A stretch of 64,000 nt of DNA from DASVBE01 sp963770375 (GTDB taxonomy: Bacteria > Actinomycetota > Actinomycetes > Streptosporangiales > Streptosporangiaceae), in the NCBI GenBank assembly GCA_963770375.1, contig CAVYPM010000014.1, forward strand, positions 1-64,000, given 5' to 3'. The translations under genes were made by a program, and so were the position numbers. Each line of letters opens with the position of its first letter. The first letter of the stretch is position 1. Shown in pieces: positions 27,713 through 35,503 of this stretch. The notes under the pieces were generated by a model. That model worked only from the letters and a program-made list of their open reading frames with translations, searched no databases and was not told the origin of the DNA.

Positions 27713-28591
27713 ATGTACCCGTCGCGCTTCCGCTATGAGGCGCCCCGGTCCCTGGACGAGGCGGTGGCCCTGCTGCGGGACGGCGGGGACGACGCCAAGG
27801 TCCTGGCGGGCGGGCAGAGCCTGGTGCCGCTGATGAAGCTCCGGTTCGCGTCGCCGGAGCTCGTCGTGGACATCAACAACCTGCCGGGGCTCGACTACCA
27901 CCGGGCGGACCCGGACGGCACGCTGCACGTCGGGGCGCTCTGCCGGCACGCCACGCTGGAGCGGTCGTCGCTGCTGGCGGGCACGCAGCCGACGATGGCC
28001 GCGGCCGCGCCGCTGATCGCGGACCCGATCGTGCGTACCCGGGGGACGCTGGTCGGGTCGCTCTGCCACGCCGACCCGCAGGGCGACTGGGCCGCGGTCG
28101 TGCTCGCGCTGGGCGGCTCGGTGATCGCGCACGGCCCGGCGGGCCGCCGCGCGATCCCGATGGCCAGCTTCGTCACCGGCCCGTTCCAGAACACGCTGGA
28201 CCCGGCCGAGATCGCGGTCGAGGCGGTCATCCCGGCCGCGGCCGGCACCCGCTCGGGCGGCTACCTGAAGCTGGAGCGCCGGGTCGGCGACTTCGCCACC
28301 GTCGGGGTGGCGGTCGCGCTGGAGTCCGGCGACGACGGCGTGGTGCGCAGGGCCGGCATCGCGCTGACCGGCGTGGGCGGGTCCACGATCGCGGCCACCG
28401 AGGCCGCCGCCGTGCTGACCGGCCAGTCGCTGACGGCGGAAACCATCGCCGCGGCCGCCCGGCTGGCCGCCGCGGCCGCCCAGCCGAGAACCGACCATCG
28501 CGGCAGCGCAGCGTACAAGAAGCACATGGTCAGCACGTTCGTGCAGCGGCTGCTGAGCCGGGCCGGCGGCGCGGCGGAAAGGGCGGCCTGA
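27713..28591 (+). CDS. coxM: CO dehydrogenase medium subunit (FAD), module 2
   Basis: A 292-residue flavoprotein subunit that passes electrons from the 2Fe-2S clusters to the quinone side. FAD-binding motifs are VLAGGQSLVPLMKLRF (residues ~32-47) and GTLVGSLCHADPQGDW (~115). It ends with the CoxM tail AYKKHMVSTFVQRLL. A CAGGAGGGAG site lies before the ATG. It is followed by coxS after one base, so the subunits are separate here, unlike the fused module 1 protein. Confidence 0.92.
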   Translation: MYPSRFRYEAPRSLDEAVALLRDGGDDAKVLAGGQSLVPLMKLRFASPELVVDINNLPGLDYHRADPDGTLHVGALCRHATLERSSLLAGTQPTMAAAAPLIADPIVRTRGTLVGSLCHADPQGDWAAVVLALGGSVIAHGPAGRRAIPMASFVTGPFQNTLDPAEIAVEAVIPAAAGTRSGGYLKLERRVGDFATVGVAVALESGDDGVVRRAGIALTGVGGSTIAATEAAAVLTGQSLTAETIAAAARLAAAAAQPRTDHRGSAAYKKHMVSTFVQRLLSRAGGAAERAA

Positions 28592-28592
28592 C

Positions 28593-29153
28593 ATGACGTT
28601 CGTCTACGACGACACCGGTGAGGACACCGAAACCGTCCCGATGCGGCGGATCCGGTTCACGGTCAACGGGGCCAGGAAGGTCGCCGAGATCGAGCCCCGC
28701 CTGCTGCTGGCGCACCTCGTCCGCCGGGGGCTGGGGCTGACCGGCACGCACATGGGCTGCGACACGACCAACTGCGGCGCGTGCACGCTGCTGGTCGACG
28801 GCCAGCCGGTGAAGTCGTGCACGATGCTCGCGGTCCAGGTGGACGGCCGGGAGGTCAGCACGGTCGAGGGCCTGGCCGGGGCCAGCGAGCTGCACCCGCT
28901 GCAGGAGGGGTTCCGCGAGGAGCACGGCCTGCAGTGCGGGTTCTGCACGCCGGGGATGATGATGGCGGCCAAGGCGCTGCTGGACGAGAACCCCGACCCC
29001 AGCGAGGAAGACGTGCGCTGGGCGCTGTCCGGCAACCTGTGCCGGTGCACCGGCTACCAGAACATCGTCAAGTCGGTGATGTGGGCCGCCGCCAAGCTCC
29101 GCGGCGACGCCCCGCCCGATTTCGAGGCTGACCAGGCGGGAGACCCGGCATGA
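28593..29153 (+). CDS. coxS: CO dehydrogenase small subunit (2Fe-2S), module 2
   Basis: A 186-residue iron-sulfur subunit with two 2Fe-2S clusters: the N-terminal plant-type GCDTTNCGACTLLVDG and C-terminal GLQCGFCTPGMMMAAK...CRCTGYQNI. An extra ~16-residue N-terminal extension (MTFVYDDTGEDTETVP) precedes the usual start. Residue M17 (MRRIRFTVNG) could be the true start, but the ATG at 28593 fits the tight spacing after coxM. Overlaps coxL by four bases (ATGA). Confidence 0.92.
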   Translation: MTFVYDDTGEDTETVPMRRIRFTVNGARKVAEIEPRLLLAHLVRRGLGLTGTHMGCDTTNCGACTLLVDGQPVKSCTMLAVQVDGREVSTVEGLAGASELHPLQEGFREEHGLQCGFCTPGMMMAAKALLDENPDPSEEDVRWALSGNLCRCTGYQNIVKSVMWAAAKLRGDAPPDFEADQAGDPA

Positions 29154-31544
29154 CGCAGGCACTCGACGAGATCAAGATCGGCGGGCTCGGCGCCAGCCGC
29201 AAGCGGGTCGAGGACCAGCGCTTCATCCGCGGCAAGGGCAACTACACCGACGACATCACGCTGCCCGGCATGCTGCACATGGAGATCCTGCGCAGCCCGG
29301 TGGCGCACGCCCGGATCAAGTCGATCGACGCCACCCGGGCCTGGCAGGTGCCCGGCGTGCACCTGGTGCTGACCGGCGAGATGATGGCCACCCGCAACCT
29401 GGCCTGGATGCCCACCCTGTCCTACGACACCCAGGCCGTGCTGGCCACCGACAAGGTGCGGTTCCAGGGCCAGGAAGTGGCCTGCGTCATCGCCGACGAC
29501 CCGTACATCGCCAAGGACGCCTGCGAGAAGATCGACGTCGAGTACGAGCCGCTGCCGGTGATCGTCAACCCGTGGCAGGCCCTCGACCGACGGACGCCCC
29601 GGTGATCAGGGACGACAAGGAGAACCAGGCCGACAACGTCATCTACCACTGGGAGGTGGGCGACAAGTCCGGCACCGACGCCGCCTTCGAGCAGGCCGAC
29701 CTGGTCTCCAAGCTGGAGCTGCACTACCCGCGGTCGCACCCCTCGCCGATCGAGTGCTGCGGCTCGATCGCCGACTTCAACCGGTCCACCTCGAAGCTGA
29801 CCGTGTACATGACCACGCCAGGCGCCGCACCTCATCCGGACCGTGGTGGCGCTGGTCGCCGAACTGCCCGAGCACATGATCCGGATCGTCTCCCCGGACA
29901 TCGGCGGCGGGTTCGGCAACAAGGTCCCGATCTACCCCGGGTACGTCTGCTCGATCCTGGCCTCGATCCTGCTGGAGCGGCCGGTCAAGTGGATCGAGGA
30001 CAAGTCCGGCAACCTGATCTCCACCGGCTTCGCCCGTGACGTCTACCTGCACGGCGAGATGGCGCTGCGCAAGGACGGCAAGATCCTCGGCGTCCGGATG
30101 CACACCGACGCCGACCACGGCGCGTTCTTCTCCGACGCCCAGCCGAGCAAGTTCAAGATCGGCCTGATGCACTCGGCGTTCGCCTGCTACGACATCCCGG
30201 CCGCGCACCTGACCGCGCGCGGCATGTACACCAACAAGGCGCCCGGCGGGGTGGCCTACCGGTGCTCGTTCCGTGTCACCGAGGCGATGTTCTTCCAGGA
30301 GCGGATGATCCAGGCCGCGGCCACGGACCTGGGCATCGACCAGGCCGGGTTCCGGGCCATGAACTTCGTCGGCGACGACATGTTCCCGCACCGGACCCCG
30401 TTCGGCTTCCTGCTCGACTCCGGCCAGTACCGCAAGTGCCTGGAGGTCGGCCTGCGCGCGGTCGGGTACGAGGACTTCCGGCGCGAGCAGGCCGAGGCGG
30501 CCAAGCGGGGCCGGCTGCTGGGCCTGGGCATCTCGACCATGACCGAGCCGCTGGGCGCGGGCAACAGCCGCGAGTACGACCTGCTCGGCGTCAAGATGTT
30601 CGACTCGGCCGAGCTCAAGGTGCACATCACCGGCAAGGCCATCCTGCGCACCGGGGCCAAGAACGCAGGGCCAGGGGCACGAGACGACCTGGGCGCAGAT
30701 CGTCAGCCACGAGCTGGGCCTGCCCGCCGACGACGTGGTGGTCGAGGAGGGCGACACCGACACCGCGCCGTACGGCATGGGCACCTACGCCTCGCGCAGC
30801 ACGCCGGTGGCCGGCGCCGCGGTGGCCATGGTGTCCCGCAAGATCCGGGCCAAGGCCCGCAAGCTCGCCGCGCACCTGCTCGAGGTGTCCGAGGAAGACA
30901 TCGAGTGGGAGCTCGGCCGGTTCTACATCCGCAGCGCCCCGGACCGCGGGGTGACCATCCAGGAATGCGCGACGGCCGCCTACAGCAACATGCCCGACGG
31001 CATGGAGCCCGGCCTGGAGAACACCGCCTACTACGACCCGCCCAACCTGACCTGGCCGTTCGCGGTGTACATCGTCACCGTCGAGGTGGACCCGGAGACC
31101 GGGGTGTGGGACGTGCTGAAGATGGTCGCGGTCGACGACTGCGGGGTGCGGATCAACCCGATGATCGTCGAGGGCCAGATCATGGGCGGGCTGACCGAGG
31201 CCTACGCCATGTCCAGCATGCAGTTCATCACCTTCGACGCGGACGGCAACTGCGTCGGCTCGAACTACATGGACTACATGCTGCCGACCGCCTGGGAGAC
31301 GCCCGGCTTCGAGCTGCACAGCGAGGTCGTCACCCCGTGCCCGCACCACCCGATCGGGGCCAAGGGCATCGGCGAGTGCGCGGCGGTGGGCGGTCCGGCC
31401 GCGTTCGTCAACGCGGTGATGGACGCGCTGAGCAGCACCGGGGTGCGCAACATCGACATGCCGCTGCTGCCGGACCGGGTCTGGGAGGCCCTCACCACCC
31501 GCCGCGACATCTCCGGCGCCCCGCCGGTCCGGGCCGATGACTGA
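29150..31544 (+). pseudogene. coxL: CO dehydrogenase large subunit, form I, module 2, three frameshifts
   Basis: A full-length CoxL of about 798 residues can be read if three single-base shifts are corrected: one base missing near 29587 (LD/PTDAPVIRDD), one extra C near 29817 (MTTQAPHLIRTVVAL) and one extra A near 30660 (GAKTQGQGHETTW). The form I loop AYRCSFR is at 30254-30274, with DIGGGFGNKVP before it and GAKGIGECAAVGG near the end. All domains are present and all three shifts are at short homopolymers, so sequence error is as likely as true loss. Embedded in an otherwise intact operon. Confidence 0.88.
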
Positions 31545-32520
31545 GCACGAGCACGGGCCGCCCGCGGTACACGCCAGCCACGCCGACGGCTGGGCGGTGC
31601 TGGAGCAGGCCGCCGAGCTGACCCGCCGCGGTGACGCGTTCGCGCTGGCCACCGTGGTCTGGCGGCAGGGCCCGTCGTCCGGGCAGCAGGGCTCGCGGGC
31701 CATCATCACCGCGTCCGGCGAGCTGCACGGCTGGATCGGCGGGGCGTGCGCGGAGCCGGTGGTGGTCCGCGAGGCCCGGGAGGTGATCAGCACCGGCGAG
31801 GCGCGGCTGCTGCTGCTCGGCACCCAGGACCAGTTCGGCGCGGCGGTGCCGGACGGGATGACCGTGGTGCCGATCTCCTGCCAGAGCGAGGGCGCGCTCG
31901 AGGTCTACATCGAGCCGGTGCTGCCGGTGCCGCACCTGGTCGTGGTGGGCCGGTCGCCGATGGCGGAGACGCTGGCCAGCCTGGGCCGCGACCTCGGCTG
32001 GCGGACGGACCTGGTGGCCGGGCCCGGTCTTTCGGCCGCGGCGGCCTCGGAGCGGTCCATGGTGGTGATCGCCACCCAGGGGCACGGCGACGAGGACGCG
32101 GTGCAGGCCGCGCTCGCGGTCCGGCCCGCCTACCTGGGCCTGGTCGGCTCCCGCCGGCGCGGCGCCGCGGTGCTCGGCTACCTGGCCGACCGCGGCCTGC
32201 CCGCCGATCAGCTCGGCCGGGTCCGGGTGCCGGCCGGCCTGGACCTGGGGCACACCTCGCACCGCGAGATCGCGGTGGCCATCCTCGCCGAGCTGGTCCA
32301 GCTGCGGGCCGCAGGGGCGCTCACCGCGGCCAGCCCGGCCGGGACCGCGGCGGCCGCGGCCGCCGAGGCGACCGACCCGGTCTGCGGCATGACCGTCGCG
32401 GCCGGGCCGTCCAGCTACCCGCTGGAGCACGACGGCACGACCTATTACTTCTGCCGGGCGGCCTGCCGCCAGGAGTTTGCCCGTGATCCCGCCGCCTACC
32501 TGAAGGAGGCCCGGTGCTGA
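31537..32520 (+). CDS. coxF: XdhC/CoxF-like Mo-cofactor protein with C-terminal YHS domain
   Basis: A 327-residue protein. Residues ~18-95 are the XdhC/CoxI N-terminal domain (ATVVWRQGPSSGQQGSRAI, GWIGGACAEPVV). Residues ~130-265 form the Rossmann domain (PHLVVVGRSPMAETL, LGLVGSRRRGAAVL, PAGLDLGHTSHREIAVAI). After an Ala-rich linker, residues ~283-327 are a YHS metal-binding domain (DPVCGMTVAAG...YYFCRAACRQEFARDP). XdhC proteins bind and sulfurate Mo cofactor. The added YHS domain may handle copper or another metal for the CuMo centre, which is inference. Overlaps coxL and coxG. Confidence 0.88.
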   Translation: MTEHEHGPPAVHASHADGWAVLEQAAELTRRGDAFALATVVWRQGPSSGQQGSRAIITASGELHGWIGGACAEPVVVREAREVISTGEARLLLLGTQDQFGAAVPDGMTVVPISCQSEGALEVYIEPVLPVPHLVVVGRSPMAETLASLGRDLGWRTDLVAGPGLSAAAASERSMVVIATQGHGDEDAVQAALAVRPAYLGLVGSRRRGAAVLGYLADRGLPADQLGRVRVPAGLDLGHTSHREIAVAILAELVQLRAAGALTAASPAGTAAAAAAEATDPVCGMTVAAGPSSYPLEHDGTTYYFCRAACRQEFARDPAAYLKEARC

Positions 32521-33095
32521 TCAGGAACGACTTCGAGGTCGCCGAACCGGTTGAGAAGGTCTGGGCCTTCTTCGACGACATCCCGCACGTGGCCGCGTGC
32601 CTGCCCGGCGCCGAGCTGACCGACAGCCTGGGCGAGGACAAGTACGCCGGCCGGGTCGCGGTCCGGATGGGCCCGGTGCGGCTCCAGTTCGCCGGCACCG
32701 CGGAGATCACCGAGCGGGACGCGGCCGCCCACCGGCTGGTCGCGCACGCGGCCGGCGCCGAGGAGAAGGGCCGCGGCCAGGCCGCCATGGTGATCACCGC
32801 CACGCTGCAGCCGGCCGGCCGGGGCACCCGGGTCGGCGTGTCCCAGGATCTTCAGCTGGCCGGCGCCGCCGCGCAGTACGGCCGGGGAATGATCTCCGAC
32901 GTCACCGCGGTGCTGATGCGGGACTTCTCGGCCAACCTGGCCACCGCGATCGCGGCCAAGGAGCGCGGCGAGGACCCCGCGGCAGCCACCGCCAGACGGG
33001 AGGCCAGCGGCCTGGCCATCGGCCTGGCCGCGGCCCGGATGGCGCTGATGCGGGTGTTCCGCCGGTTCTTCGTCCCCTACCGGGCGCCGGGCTGA
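32514..33095 (+). CDS. coxG: CoxG, SRPBCC-fold CO dehydrogenase partner
   Basis: A 193-residue protein. Residues ~1-145 are the SRPBCC/CoxG domain (FEVAEPVEKVWAFFDDIPHVAACLPGAEL). The C-terminal part (LAIGLAAARMALMRVFRRFFVPYR) is hydrophobic/amphipathic and could touch the membrane. CoxG homologues are implicated in attaching CO dehydrogenase to the membrane and in quinone handling. The GTG start overlaps the coxF stop. Five small membrane-protein genes follow directly. Confidence 0.9.
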   Translation: MLIRNDFEVAEPVEKVWAFFDDIPHVAACLPGAELTDSLGEDKYAGRVAVRMGPVRLQFAGTAEITERDAAAHRLVAHAAGAEEKGRGQAAMVITATLQPAGRGTRVGVSQDLQLAGAAAQYGRGMISDVTAVLMRDFSANLATAIAAKERGEDPAAATARREASGLAIGLAAARMALMRVFRRFFVPYRAPG

Positions 33096-33142
33096 CCGGC
33101 CCCGGCTCGTTAACCGGCCAGGACGAGAAAGGAGCGACCGAG

Positions 33143-33397
33143 ATGGTCCTGTGGTGGATCGGCAACGTGCTGCTGCTGGTAGCCGTGCTGCCGGTGGTCA
33201 TCGCACTGCTGAACCGGGTGCTCGCCGCGGTGGAACGGATCCGCGCGGCCACCGACGACATCCTGGCCGGCGGCGTCGCCCTGGTCGGCCAGCTGGACGG
33301 CGTGCCGGGCGCGCTGGCCACAACCAGCTCCACCGTCGACGACATCGCCACCGGCGCGGTCCGCTATGCGGGCTCGGTGGCCAAGCTGCTCGGCTGA
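33143..33397 (+). CDS. Small single-pass membrane protein 1 of the cox cassette
   Basis: An 84-residue protein with one N-terminal membrane helix (residues ~3-25, WWIGNVLLLVAVLPVVIALL) and an amphipathic helical tail rich in Ala/Val/Thr. It has an AAAGGAG ribosome site 48 bp after coxG. No family is recognised; the shape (one helix plus a long cytosolic amphipathic helix) resembles DUF948-like proteins. First of five similar genes. Confidence 0.75.
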   Translation: MVLWWIGNVLLLVAVLPVVIALLNRVLAAVERIRAATDDILAGGVALVGQLDGVPGALATTSSTVDDIATGAVRYAGSVAKLLG

Positions 33398-33422
33398 CCG
33401 CCGCCGGACGAAGGAGGACGCT

Positions 33423-33650
33423 ATGCCAGCCGCCGCCTGGGCCACCCTGGTCATCGCCGCGCTGATCATCGCCATCACCGCACTCGGCCTGCTGCGGGTC
33501 ATCTTCCACCTGCGCGCCACGCTGGGCACGCTGCGCCAGGTCACCGGCGGGGTGCAGGCCGTGGCCGACCTCACCGCGACCGTTCCGGCCGAGCTGACCT
33601 CGGTCAACGCCAGCCTGAAGCCGGTCCGCGACTTCTGCGAAACAGTCTGA
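33423..33650 (+). CDS. Small single-pass membrane protein 2 of the cox cassette
   Basis: A 75-residue protein with one membrane helix (~6-28, WATLVIAALIIAITALGLL) followed by a helical tail (HLRATLGTLRQVTGGVQAVADL) that ends FCETV. It has a GAAGGAGG site before the ATG and lies 25 bp after protein 1. The tail resembles the tail of protein 1 in pattern, not in sequence. Function unknown. Confidence 0.72.
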   Translation: MPAAAWATLVIAALIIAITALGLLRVIFHLRATLGTLRQVTGGVQAVADLTATVPAELTSVNASLKPVRDFCETV

Positions 33651-33669
33651 GCGGCGGGAGGAGACTCTG

Positions 33670-33954
33670 ATGCACCACGCACTCGCCGCAGCCCAGGCCG
33701 CGGACCAGGCCAGCTACACCGGCTGGACGGTGGGTTTCATCATCGGCGGCGTGATCGTCGTCGTGGTCGTCGCCCTGGTCACGCCGATCCTGCTGCTGGC
33801 CCGGTCGATCGGCAACGAGGCCCCCAAGATCAACGACGCGCTCGGCCAGGCGGTGGAGAACACCGCGCCACTGGCCGCGCTGCGCACCACCATCGAGCAC
33901 GTCACGATCATCATCGGCGGGCTGTCGCGCGGCCGGGCCCGGCTGGGAGGCTGA
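33670..33954 (+). CDS. Small single-pass membrane protein 3 of the cox cassette
   Basis: A 94-residue protein with a ~17-residue N-terminal lead, a very hydrophobic helix (~19-44, VGFIIGGVIVVVVVALVTPILLLA) and a helical tail (NEAPKINDALGQAVENTAPLAAL). It has a GGGAGGAG site. It lies 19 bp after protein 2 and one base before protein 4. Function unknown. Confidence 0.72.
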   Translation: MHHALAAAQAADQASYTGWTVGFIIGGVIVVVVVALVTPILLLARSIGNEAPKINDALGQAVENTAPLAALRTTIEHVTIIIGGLSRGRARLGG

Positions 33955-33955
33955 C

Positions 33956-34249
33956 ATGACCCACACCCTGGCCCTGACCTCCACCGAGAAGACCCTGTGG
34001 TGGTCCGCGATCATCGCCGGCTTCGTGGTCGTGCTGGCCGTGGCCGCGCTGCTCAGCCTGCTCATCTACCTGGTCAAGGTCATCGACCGGCGGGTCACCT
34101 CGGTCCGTGACACGCTCAAGGCGGCGGCCGCCAACACCGAGAACACCACGCTGATCAAGGACACCGCAGACGGCGTGGAGGCGGTGCTGGCCGAGGGCCT
34201 CCAGCATCACCTGTTCCTCGGCCGGGTGCTCGGGAAGGTGAAGTCATGA
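33956..34249 (+). CDS. Small single-pass membrane protein 4 of the cox cassette
   Basis: A 97-residue protein with a membrane helix (~16-42, SAIIAGFVVVLAVAALLSLLI) and a charged tail (VIDRRVTSVRDTLKAAAANTENTTLIKDTADGVEAVLAEG). The ENTT/ENTA element is shared with protein 3 (AVENTAPLAAL), suggesting common ancestry. Overlaps protein 5 by four bases (ATGA). Function unknown. Confidence 0.72.
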   Translation: MTHTLALTSTEKTLWWSAIIAGFVVVLAVAALLSLLIYLVKVIDRRVTSVRDTLKAAAANTENTTLIKDTADGVEAVLAEGLQHHLFLGRVLGKVKS

Positions 34250-34608
34250 CCCTGCTGGTGGTCCTCACCGTGGTGGACATCGTGCTGCTGATCGCGGGCC
34301 TGGCGTTCTACCTGTTCTGGGTGGGCAGCCTGCTCGGCGGCATCGCCACCAAGCTGGAGGAGTGCGCGGAGATCGTCCGGGAGATCGTCGGGCACGCCAA
34401 GCTGATCGGCCCGAACGTGGAGCACATCAACAGGACCGGCGGGGTGGTCGCGGGCGCGCTGCCGCTGCTGTACGACATGGCCGAGGGCATCGTGACCGGC
34501 GTGACGCCGGTGGCCGACCGGCCGGCCCGGCCGGAGACCGCACGGCCCGCGTCCGGCACCCGCCGGTCCCGGCTGCTCGACGCGGTCGGCTTCACCCCGC
34601 GCCAGTAG
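34246..34608 (+). CDS. Small single-pass membrane protein 5 of the cox cassette
   Basis: A 120-residue protein with an N-terminal membrane helix (~2-32, LLVVLTVVDIVLLIAGLAFYLFWV), an amphipathic segment (LEECAEIVREIVGHAKLIGP) and a basic Pro/Arg-rich C-terminus. Last gene of the rightward cox operon, converging with the GIY-YIG-like gene. The five proteins together could form a membrane platform for CODH; this rests on gene order alone. Confidence 0.72.
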   Translation: MTLLVVLTVVDIVLLIAGLAFYLFWVGSLLGGIATKLEECAEIVREIVGHAKLIGPNVEHINRTGGVVAGALPLLYDMAEGIVTGVTPVADRPARPETARPASGTRRSRLLDAVGFTPRQ

Positions 34609-34613
34609 ACCGG

Positions 34614-34641
34614 CCGGGCCCCGTCCCGGCGCCGGGCCCGG
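34614..34641. terminator. GC-rich inverted repeat between convergent operons
   Basis: CCGGGCCC (34614-34621) and GGGCCCGG (34634-34641) form an 8-bp stem with a 12-base loop six bases after the last cox-cassette stop, in the convergent gap. No T-tract; a bidirectional terminator is plausible. Confidence 0.35.
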
Positions 34642-34694
34642 GGCGGGGCCTGGCTACCAGGACCGGTGCTGCCAGAGAGCGGTGCTGTCAAAGT

Positions 34695-35138
34695 TCAGCG
34701 CGGCGGCGGCTGGCCCGGGCCGCGGCGGGCTACCGGGGCGGTGGTCGGCGCGCGGTACTCGCCGATCCACTCGTCCTTCCACGCCGGGTCGTACTGCTGG
34801 TCGTTGCACTGCGGCCGGTAGACCGCGGTGAGCTCGCGGCAGATCTGCTGCCGGTGCCGTTCGCTGCCGCCGGGCACCTCGTACACCGCGATGTGCACCT
34901 TCCACCGCGACCCGGCCCGGCGCACCCAGCACGGCGCGGCCGGGTGCCGGAACGGGAACCGCTCGGCGGACAGGTCCCCGGCCTCGCCCACGTAGATCAC
35001 CGCGTACCGGCCGGGCCGGGTGCCCGGCTCGGGCTGATACAGGATTACGTATACCGCGGGGCGGGCCGGCGCCTGGAAGCCGGCCAGCAGCCGCGGCCCC
35101 TCGAACGGGTAGCCGGCCAGCGAGCCGAGCCTGATCAT
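34695..35138 (-). CDS. GIY-YIG-like domain protein
   Basis: A 147-residue protein. The paired strands AVYVILYQPEPG...YAVIYVGEAGDLSAERF resemble the GIY-YIG nuclease core (here VYV and IYVGEAGDL), followed by basic residues and a conserved-looking CRELTAVYRPQCNDQQY. The catalytic Glu of true nucleases is not obvious, so it may only share the fold. It overlaps the upstream gene by four bases (ATGA) and sits between CODH genes and the second coxD/E pair. Confidence 0.55.
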   Translation of the reverse strand: MIRLGSLAGYPFEGPRLLAGFQAPARPAVYVILYQPEPGTRPGRYAVIYVGEAGDLSAERFPFRHPAAPCWVRRAGSRWKVHIAVYEVPGGSERHRQQICRELTAVYRPQCNDQQYDPAWKDEWIGEYRAPTTAPVARRGPGQPPPR

Positions 35139-35464
35139 CCGTCCGCCTCGCCGGTGACGAAGGTCCCCGGGGCGCCGTCCGGTGCCGCCGCCTCGGCCTC
35201 ATCCGCCTCGCTGGTCGCCTCGGCGCGCACGATCGGGCCGGCCGGCAGCCCGGCCTTGGCCGCCGCGGCGGCGAGTTCCTGGCGGCCCTTCTCGATCGCC
35301 TCGTCCCGGCTGGCCGCCTGCACGATCAGCTGCGCGCCGTACCGGCTGGTGCCGATCCCGGTGGCGATGCCGTCGCAGACGGCGACCGCGTCGGCCAGCT
35401 CGACGACCTCTTCCCGGGTCAGCACCCGGCCGGCCTCGGCCTCGACTCCTACGCTCCACCGCAC
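35135..35464 (-). CDS. Conserved hypothetical protein
   Basis: A 109-residue acidic protein. The N-terminal half forms a ferredoxin-like alternation (RWSVGVEAEAGRVLTREEVVELADAVAV, RYGAQLIVQAASRDEAIEKGRQEL). The C-terminal third is Ala/Glu-rich and low in complexity. Translationally coupled to the GIY-YIG-like gene. No function is known to me. Confidence 0.6.
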   Translation of the reverse strand: MRWSVGVEAEAGRVLTREEVVELADAVAVCDGIATGIGTSRYGAQLIVQAASRDEAIEKGRQELAAAAAKAGLPAGPIVRAEATSEADEAEAAAPDGAPGTFVTGEADG

Positions 35465-35503
35465 TGGCGCCGTACTCCCGTCCGTCGTCCGCTTGTCCGC
35501 CCG

